59,558 bases of DNA, taken from contig FN649734.1 in the NCBI GenBank assembly GCA_000310025.1, forward strand, positions 1,442,466 to 1,502,023, read 5' to 3'. This document shows, one piece after another, positions 52,601 to 59,558 of the stretch. Source of the DNA: Ectocarpus siliculosus. Its lineage: Eukaryota; Sar; Phaeophyceae; Ectocarpales; Ectocarpaceae. The position numbers and the translations under genes are program-made. Below the pieces are notes generated by a model. The model saw nothing but the letters and a program-made list of their open reading frames with translations, had not been told where the DNA came from and searched no databases. Numbering within the stretch: position 1 is the stretch's first letter; each line of letters starts with the position of its first letter.

Positions 52601-55600
52601 TCACGCGGGGGGGGCGGCGGGGCCGCTCGGGGTGGCGGCGGAGCAGAAGGCGGGGCGGGCGGGGTGCCTGACGACGCAAGCGCGCTGCAGGCCCAGCGGT
52701 GTGAGCTGTGCCGAGAGAAGCTGGTGTTCAAGGCGAGGTACCGCCCGGGCGCGCCGGCCAAGCTGGGCATTTATCAGGTTGGTGTCGGTGTACCGGAGAA
52801 GAATCGGAGAGTAACGCTCTTGAAACGACTACTATATATTTTTTGTGTAAAATTGATGTGTATTATTTATTGTCGTTTAAGATTTTGCGCATGCTGCCGT
52901 CTGGGGTCAGGTTGGTGTTTGTATCAGCAATCAGAAAATAATCAGACTTTTTGTAGCAGGTCGGACGGTTCTACTCTCTTCAAAATGTACCACTCTTTTC
53001 GTGTGGGTATTTTTTGTGCGCAGTTTTTTTTTTTTTTTGTTCTTCACTTCAAATCAGCGCTCACAACACTAGTGCCGGTTATTCCATCCCGTGGTCACAC
53101 AGAAGAGCCTCTCTCTACCCTCCCCTCCTGCGGTACTTTGCCTTCGATTTTTAATGCTAGAAGAGTTCAGCACTCTCTTCCCTCTGTGTACACACGAAAT
53201 AGCGCTATCCACTTGGCCAGGAGCGGAAGCGAGAGAAAAACTCACTTTGCAAGAAAAGCTCGCCTACGCCGGGATTCGAACCCCTGACCTGACCTCTAGA
53301 AGGTTACGAGGCTACCAACTAGACCACCGGGGCGACCGGGTATGATAGTCGTTGAAGAGTTTGCGCATTCTGCGGTCTGGGGGTCAGGTTGTGAGTAACT
53401 GCTAAATGCTGTGCGTGCCCCTGCGGGTGTTTAGTCGGGAGATGTTTCCTTAAGGCGCGGAAATTGTTACCAGGTGCTTGGCGTCCCCTTTGCTGTTGGT
53501 GAGACGTGCCGGTTTCGTCTTATCTCCCTCCGGGACACTGAATGACTAACCTGCTGCTGTGCGATTGGCTTGTTGTGCAGCCGGCCTGTTGCGGTCCGCT
53601 CGCTGCCCTATGTTTGTCGTTCCTTTCCCTGCTCTTTCTTTCATGTTCGCGAATCTTCTCACTGCCGTTTTTCTTTGTTTTGTCATCCAAGCAAACAGAC
53701 ACAAGGGCGGTGAGCCCCGAAGGCTTTTGAAACAACGTGCCTACTCTCGAAATACTGCTGTATGATAAAAAAAAAAATCTGCTGCAGGTCACCTTGTGTC
53801 CTGTCTCGTCTTGCGGATTGCTTGAAAGTGTCGCAACACCCTTGGCCTGTGTGTGCTTGTAAACCGGTTGCGGTTTGTCGCAGTCGGCTATTGCTGTTGT
53901 TGTTGATCTATTCTCTTTGGTTATGTTGATGTTGTTGTCGTTTTTCCCTCTGCCGTTTCCCCCTCTCCCCTTCTCCAGTTCGTTCGCGGTGCCGTGCGAA
54001 GAGCGACCCCGCGTCTCCTTGACGCTTTCAGGTAAGTTCAAGCTTGGACACAAAATCGGAATGCATCGCGCCGGGCGCGCGACGTTAGTGTAAAGGGGCC
54101 TTTGATTGTCATTCACATACAAAGTAGACATGTTGAGGGCTGAAGCGCCTCTGGCATGGCATCCTCCGGATGTGCCCATGCATGCTTGATAGTGGGGCTT
54201 CTTTTTTTCGGACACGGCGGCGACCGGCTATGTACCGAGGCCGAATATTGTTTGGGGGGCTCGTTTAGGCGTGGGCGCACAGCAGCAGACTGCCGTACCG
54301 CCGACACCCAGGCAGTGCGTGTGTTGTCTCTCTCGCGCGCAAACACCATCGATTCGGTTTGCTGACGTCCCACCGCTCTTGTTTTCCTCTCTTAGCTTGC
54401 CTTTTTTCGCGACCCGGGTTATCCAATGTTGCCGAAAGCTGAAACCCTCCCCTCTCCTTCCCACCACTAAGTCGATTCACTGCCCCCCCTCCACACTATC
54501 ACGTGATGCCGCTACAGGGGAGCGCTGAACATGCAGATGTGGGGCCTGGCCATCCCGGTCCTCTACTGCCTCTTGTTCCGCCTCGGGATCGGCCTGAGCC
54601 TCCTCCTAGCCCAGGAATTTTCCGCGATTTTTCTGGGGGCGGGCGGCGGTGGGCCACCTTCGGCGGTCGCGGGGGGGGGGCGGGGGGTGAGCCTCCCCGG
54701 GCTAGAGAGGGTTGGGTGGGGCAGCTGGATGGACATTCTGGGGGACTGGTGCGGGGGCGTCGGCCTCATGATCGGTGGGTTTGTCGTTGTTGTTGTCGTT
54801 GCTGTTGTGGTTGGTGGTGGTCTGTCTGTCTGGTGGTTGGTGTTGGTGATGGCTTTGGTCCATGGGTGATGATGATGGCGGCGGACTCATGATCGTGGAG
54901 ATGCTGCTGTTGTTGGTGGTGTTGGTGTTGGTGGTGGTGGTGGTGGCGGGGGTGTCGTTGATGGCGGTGTTGGGGGCCCCTATGGGTAAGCCGCCTGCAA
55001 CACGCAAGCCTATCGTTCTACTGGCCTGCGACGTTTCTCTTTTGCCGCACTCACGGGATCCGACCGGCAAACCGCTTTTCTCCTGACGAAACCTGTATAG
55101 GGAGCAGGGAGACCCACAGGACACCCGGAAGTCATCCTTCCAATCAAATCTCGGAATTTCTACAACCTTAAATGTATCCTTACATTTGTTTGCCGTCGTT
55201 TTTAACTGTTTACTTGACGCGATTTGTGGTCAGGCGTGATGTGCTTGGGGCCGCCCTGCGTGGAGCTTGCTCTGGAGTTCGTTAACCTTGTCAAGGCGCT
55301 GCCTGTCGTGCTGGAGCGGTGGTGGTTGGGGGACGAGGACGAACTGCGAGGTGAACTGACTGAAACCCGTGTTGTTGGTGTCGTCGATCGTTGTTGGCGG
55401 TGATGCTGTGTTTGTCTTCGTTGTTGTCGTCGTTGTTGTGGCCATGGGTGGCGCCGCTGACATTGTCGTGTTTGCCTGTGATGGTATGTTGTGTCTTTGT
55501 CGTTATCGTCATCGTTGTCGTCACGGTTGGTGTCGCCGCCGTCATCATCGTCCTTTGGCGGTGATGATGTATTTTTTTTCGTCGGTGACGTACAATTTTT

Positions 55601-55604
55601 CGGG

Positions 55605-55641
<37 letters not shown>

Positions 55642-56800
55642 GGTCATGGTTGGTGTCGTCGTTGTCGTTGTCGCGTCGTTATCGTTATCGCGCCGATGTC
55701 GTCGTCGTTTTGGTGGTATTGCGGTCTTGACATCGACGACGTTTCGTTTGCAATCGTTCTCGCCGCCATGCCCGCATACGCATCTCCGCCTCAACACATA
55801 TCGATTACTTCGTTCAATGTGGATGGAATCACCCGGTGTGGGCTCGATGGTCAAGCCCTTGTACACACCAAACCACATCGTGGCAAGCTACTTGCCGTCA
55901 TTTTGTGGGCTGTAACATACCCCGCACCAACCCTTTGCTTGGGCGCACGATAGTCTCTGTGGTGGATACTTTTCCCCATGCTCCGAAATACGGGACGGGG
56001 CAGCAGAACCATCGCTGGGTTTTGCACTCTTCAATGGTGTCCGTTTGGTGCTCCATTTTTGTGAGTTTTCTGGGGACAACCTTTGGCAATCACGTGCCTT
56101 GTGAATGAACCTCCTCACAGGAACACCTAATCGCTCGGAGATGTGCGCGTTCTTCCTTGGAGCATTTATAACGACATACGTATACAAGCGTGGACGTTGT
56201 ATCATTTCGTGGACCATCATCCTCTCGCGCTGTCCCCCGACCTTTATCCCTCAGGACAAGCACCGCTGCCCCGGCTGAACAACGACAACGACAACGTCAA
56301 CGATAACGGCAACGACAACGATAACAACGTGCCTCCTCCGCTTCCTCCCGGGAGAAACGACGCCCCAGTGGCGGGGGGGCCGCGGAACGAACAAGACCCC
56401 CCCGACGATATCCTCGTGGAGGTTATGCTGGACCGTGTCCGCGACAGAGCCCTCCACGCCGCTGCCGCCGCCCACGATGCAGCGGCTGCCGCCCACGGTG
56501 CAGCGGCCGCCGCCCGCGATGCAGCAGCGGCTGCCACGCTGCCGCTTCCAGCTGGCAGGGCAGCGGCCGTCCCGCCAATCGGCGAGGAAGGAGGGGAAGC
56601 GGCCGCACCTGCTGCGGCTGGCGGTGAGGTCGAAGCGTCGGGGGTACCCAGCGTTGGCGGCGGCGGCGGCGATGTTGGTGATTATGACGGTAGGGCGGTG
56701 GCCGCGGCGGCGGAGGTTCCAATTCCTCCAGAGCGAGGCGTTATGGACGGAGAGCCGCCGGTTGTTGGCAGGGGCACAGGGGGGCCCGTAGACGGCAACA

Positions 56801-56831
<31 letters not shown>

Positions 56832-59094
56832 GGGCGGCGGCGCGGAATTGCCTAGAGATGGAGGAGGAGCGGCGGCCGGGGGTGGGGAGGAGGATAACGC
56901 TGTCCCCGCTGGCGTGGGCGGCAACGGGGCACCGCAGGCGGGAGAGCATGGAGTCGGTGTTGCTGTTCCCCCGGTAGGGGACGGTGGCGAAGGTCGCGTC
57001 CTTGCCGTTGGTGGCGGGGGGGTCGCCGCTGGGATTCAGGGCGCCGGTGGGGGGGAGGGGGAGGGGGGGGTGCACGTGGTGCTCGGGTTGCTGGGCAGGG
57101 TGGAGTGGTTCTTGGCAGGGGTGTTGGAACAGCTGGCGGCGCCGCCGAGGGACGAGGACGTTGACGGCGAGGTATGTGTGCATGTGCAGGGTTGGGTTGC
57201 CGGTTGGGTTGCAAGCCGGGATATTTTTCCGCTCGGTGTACCTGTGTAAGAGATGCAATTTTCTGAAGCACCGTGTAAGCGTCAGTTCGTTTTTTGTGTG
57301 CTTGAGCTTGCCCCTTTATAAAGAGCAGTTCCGACCTGCTTGCCGCCCAGTCCAACCCTGTCCCAACACATTTCAGCGTCAATACTTGTCTTTCAGGGTG
57401 CTCTAAGCCTCCCCTGTTTCTAGGCCATGAGAACCGCCTTACACGAACATGAAGTTTCGAAGAATAGAAATATTAAGGTTTACGGAACGCTAGCCTGCAG
57501 TACATCTTGAGCAGCGATGACGCCAGGTGACTTCAGAAGCGAGGTACTCAGAGTGATTTCTCGAGTTGAACCGCTGCTGGTTTTCACGATCTATGGTTGG
57601 TCCTATTCGAGTTGAGGATGTGGGCCTCACGGTCAATGTTTTTTTTTTTGTTTCGCCGCAGTTTTTCTATGTTCTCGTCTCCATCCGCGAACGTAGGTTG
57701 AACGATGAGCAAGCAAGTGTTCGTGATGGAAGGTATTTAGATGCTCATCTCTTTTTTTCTCGTAGGGGTTGCCAACGAGAGACTGTAAAGTCATGTCCTA
57801 CTTTGCTTCGATGTAGAAGTGTGCCGCTTAACTACTCAATACGCAGGAAAAAAGAAAAAAAAAATGTGCACTTCCCCGGTGCAAAGGCTTTCCCTCGGAA
57901 CATCGAAAGCGGAAAGTCGCAGCACGGTATCCACCTCCCTCCCTCCCTCCCTCCGTCCGTCCGTCCGTCTTTCTTTTTTGTTGTTTCTTTCTCGGTTGGG
58001 GTTGGGCAGGCGTTGTTCTTGTGGGGTTGGCCTGCCGTGGGTGCCGCGGGAAGCTTTCTGGCGTTCATGGCGCTTCTCCTTCTGTTCGCGCAGACAGTAC
58101 CATACGCGGTGAGACCTTGTTGCTGTTGTTGTTCGTTGTTGTTCGTTGTTTTGCTTGCATGCTCACGGCCGACCTTTGAAATAGGTATGGGAGATACTGC
58201 CCCCCACCCCCCACCCCCCCCATTTTCTTGTTCTTCTGTCTTCACTTCAAATCAGCGCTTGCAGCATTTGGACTGTTTTATTCCAACCCGTAGTCGCACA
58301 GAAGAGCCCCTCTATCCACCCCTCCTGCCGTGCTTTGCCTTCGATTTTTTCTGTGAGAAAAGTGCAGCACTTTCTTCCAACGAACTAAATAGCGCTTTCC
58401 ACCCAGGTCAGGAACGGAAGCGAGAGAAAAACTCGCTTTGCAACAACGGCCCGCTCGCGCCAGGAATCAAACCCCTGACCCTGGCCACTAGACGGCGAGG
58501 AACCAACTACTATAGGCTACCGGGGAGACCGGCCTATGCCCCCCTTCACTGCCCACAATCTGTGTTCCACTTGTGTACACCTACCAGACATTATATACTG
58601 GTATATTTTTATGACACACGTTGACCCCCCCCTCCCCCCGGGCATAGCCCCTTCATGCAGCACATTCTGGGTTGCTTCTTCTGCACATGCCACCCGCTTC
58701 AAGTGTGTTACGCACTTTGATTTTCTTGTTACACGTACCAGACACTTGAAGTACGCTTAGCATACGCCCCCCCTTCCCACAATCGTTTCGCTTGAATGTG
58801 GCAGACGTTTCACGTGGCCAGTGGAGCAGTCAACCGGAGCCGCCCGCTTCCCCTGAGGCAGCAGCGAGACACCTCCTGGTCGCCTTACTCCTTCTTCTTC
58901 CGAGATTCCTCATCGCCGCCACCACCACCGCCGCCATCGTCATCGTCATCATCATCATCATCATCATCTCCGGAGGGTCCGTTCTCCCCCGCACCCCTCA
59001 GGTCGACGCCTGACTGGAGCTCCGTTTTCCGGCCGTCTCCCGCCGCAGACGCCGCCCTGTTCGTCTTGGCGCGGCCTCCTCACGTGGAAACCCA

Positions 59095-59125
<31 letters not shown>

Positions 59126-59558
59126 GGTGGCTGGGGTGAGCGGGGTGGTTTGTTGCTGTTGCCGACGGCTTCTTCGAGGGCGTGGTGGTCGATCTCGCCA
59201 TCTGGTCGCCTCGCGAGGGTCTCTTCTTCTGCTTGGGAGACCGCTGCTGCCGGCGTGTCTGCCGGTGCCGGACCTAGTGCTGTGGCCCCGGCAGCTGCGA
59301 CAGCCAGCAGGTATGTACCAGAAGACCTGATACCCCCCCCCCCCCCCTTCCCGGGCCAAAAAAATTGCTTCCTTTCAGTTCGCTCTACGTAGGAAAAGAT
59401 GCGGATTTTTAAAAGAGCTCTTTGAAGCGCGGTTGGATCATCCGTTTGTGGTTGACGTTTGTTTAGGGCCAGAGATTCCTCTAGCTGCGGCTCGATGTGA
59501 CGAGCACGTACTTGCCGAAACGTTCATTTGGTGAGGAGAGAGTGCAGCAGTCTAGGGA
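48999..59558 (+). CDS. Doa10/MARCH6-like RING-CH E3 ubiquitin ligase (multi-exon, runs off the right edge)
   Basis: Manual exon model: 48999-50219, 52577-52777, 53979-54031, 54518-54774, 55234-55350, 56255-57171, 58010-58108 (2,865 bases, 955 residues, all phases consistent, GT-AG introns); later exons lie at or beyond the edge. The RING-CH zinc ligands are C378, C381, C396, C398, H406 (exon 1), then C409, C449 and C452 (exon 2), with HPCRCRGSIKYVHQ and DCLVEWL as in Doa10/MARCH6. The text after the RING (FKARYRPGAPAKL) also fits that subfamily. Exon 4 (WGLAIPVLYCLLFRLGIGLS) and exon 7 (GSFLAFMALLLLFAQTVPYA) encode membrane helices. By family, it ubiquitinates misfolded ER proteins and sterol enzymes. 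Oddities are a 377-residue Gly/Ser/Ala-rich N-terminal extension and a Gly-rich insert inside the RING. The start (first ATG in a long open frame) is tentative; exons 3 and 5-7 rest mainly on splice sites and phase. Confidence 0.75.
50109..52762 (+). other. RING-CH zinc finger split by a 2.36-kb intron
   Basis: The first five zinc ligands are at the end of exon 1 (ECRVCRGDDEGG, then HPCRCRGSIKYVHQ) and the last three in exon 2 (DCLVEWLRSR ... CELC). Intron 50220-52576 starts GTGAGC and ends TGCAG. Between the sixth and seventh ligands there are 39 residues, of which about 20 are a Gly-rich insert; RING-CH domains usually have 11-25 here. Confidence 0.85.
51161..52540 (+). repeat. six dispersed copies of a 40-base repeat in intron 1
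   Basis: Copies lie near 51161-51215, 51945-51985, 51996-52035, 52170-52215, 52269-52312 and 52486-52540. The core is TTTTCATTGGTCAGCCGGTT followed by AGCGCGGTCGATGCTAAC. The first and last copies also share the preceding CTGAGACTGA. Spacing is irregular, so this is not a simple tandem array. The core looks somewhat like a tRNA D-arm (TCAGCCGGTTAGCGC), but no tRNA is formed. Confidence 0.75.
53030..53340 (-). repeat. tRNA-derived SINE, copy 2
   Basis: Full-length copy in intron 2 of the RING-CH gene, inserted antisense. The minus strand begins CGGTCGCCCCGGTGGTCTAG, has box B GGGTTCGAATCCC (53271-53284 region), shares its body with copy 1 and ends in a 14-base A tail (T run at 53026-53039). 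Confidence 0.88.
55601..55640 (+). repeat. GTT microsatellite
   Basis: About thirteen GTT units in the intron between exons 5 and 6 of the RING-CH gene; the surrounding 300 bases are GTT/GTC-rich, which creates long Asp/Thr-rich frames on the minus strand. Confidence 0.9.
58109..59558 (+). other. right-edge intron sequence; possible further exon
   Basis: After exon 7 there is SINE copy 3, then GC-rich DNA with a TCA microsatellite (58945-58975) and a GGC run (59097-59125). AGCAG|GTATGT at 59310/59311 is a good donor, and an acceptor such as CCGCAG near 59046 could define an exon, but I cannot choose the frame with confidence. Confidence 0.3.
58225..58535 (-). repeat. tRNA-derived SINE, copy 3
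   Basis: Diverged copy antisense in the intron after exon 7 of the RING-CH gene. Box B is altered (GGGTTTGATTCC) and the head contains extra substitutions, but the body (GAGTTTTTCTCTCGCTTCCG, minus strand) matches copies 1 and 2. Confidence 0.82.

Noticed and set aside
53265-53340. Genuine tRNA gene on the minus strand
   Set aside because: The A and B boxes are present but the anticodon arm is poor and the same unit with a common body and A tail occurs three times, so it is a SINE head.
55291-55878. Thr-rich minus-strand frame
   Set aside because: It is generated by the GTT/GTC-rich intron between exons 5 and 6 of the RING-CH gene.
58796-59310. Exon 8 of the RING-CH gene
   Set aside because: A good donor exists at 59311, but neither the acceptor nor the frame is decisive and the sequence is low-complexity, so it is mentioned only as a possibility.
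1-59558. CRISPR arrays, bacterial operons or prophage
   Set aside because: The repeats are not spaced like CRISPR arrays, and the genes have spliceosomal introns, so the DNA is eukaryotic.

Overview
The window looks like nuclear DNA of an intron-rich, repeat-rich eukaryote. Two host genes each have many short exons joined by phase-consistent GT-AG introns of several hundred to about 2,400 bases. There are LTR retrotransposons, tRNA-derived SINEs, interstitial telomere-like repeats (CCCTAA/TTAGGG) and many microsatellites. This style fits a stramenopile such as a brown alga. That is an inference from gene structure and composition; no marker gene settles the taxonomy.

Layout. 1-3548 is repeat-rich flanking DNA with a 250-base foldback element, two short telomere-like tracts and a GC-rich exon-like reading frame. 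3549-17887 is a nearly complete 14.3-kb Ty3/gypsy chromovirus-type element. It has 309/310-base LTRs that differ by one inserted base and a 4-base target duplication (GTGT). Its reading frames run in the order: Ser-rich ORF1, Gag (SR/RG-rich region, capsid-like part, CCHC knuckle), linker, NADAR domain, aspartic protease, RT, RNase H, integrase, divergent chromodomain, Tudor-like domain. A NADAR (YbiA-like N-glycosidase) domain at the N-terminus of Pol is the most unusual thing here. 17888-23107 holds only degenerate repeats. 23108-34171 (minus strand) is a 17-exon gene, reconstructed by splice phase, for a CorA-type Mg2+ transporter with an EF-hand pair upstream of the transporter (about 783 residues). 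34172-38160 has repeats and unrecognised low-complexity frames. 37700-38003 is the first of three tRNA-derived SINEs.

38165-39600 is a scrap of a related gypsy pol joined to a 640-base foldback. 43150-47261 is a second, 5'-truncated, frameshifted relative of the first element (integrase, chromodomain, Tudor-like domain, 3' LTR). 48999 to beyond the right edge (plus strand) is a multi-exon Doa10/MARCH6-like RING-CH E3 ubiquitin ligase; two SINEs and a family of six 40-base repeats lie in its introns.

How it fits together: two membrane-protein host genes (an ion transporter and an ER-type ubiquitin ligase) sit in DNA shaped by one family of chromodomain-bearing Ty3/gypsy elements, present as one young copy and at least two old broken ones, and by SINE and foldback insertions. 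All exon models are manual and lack transcript support.
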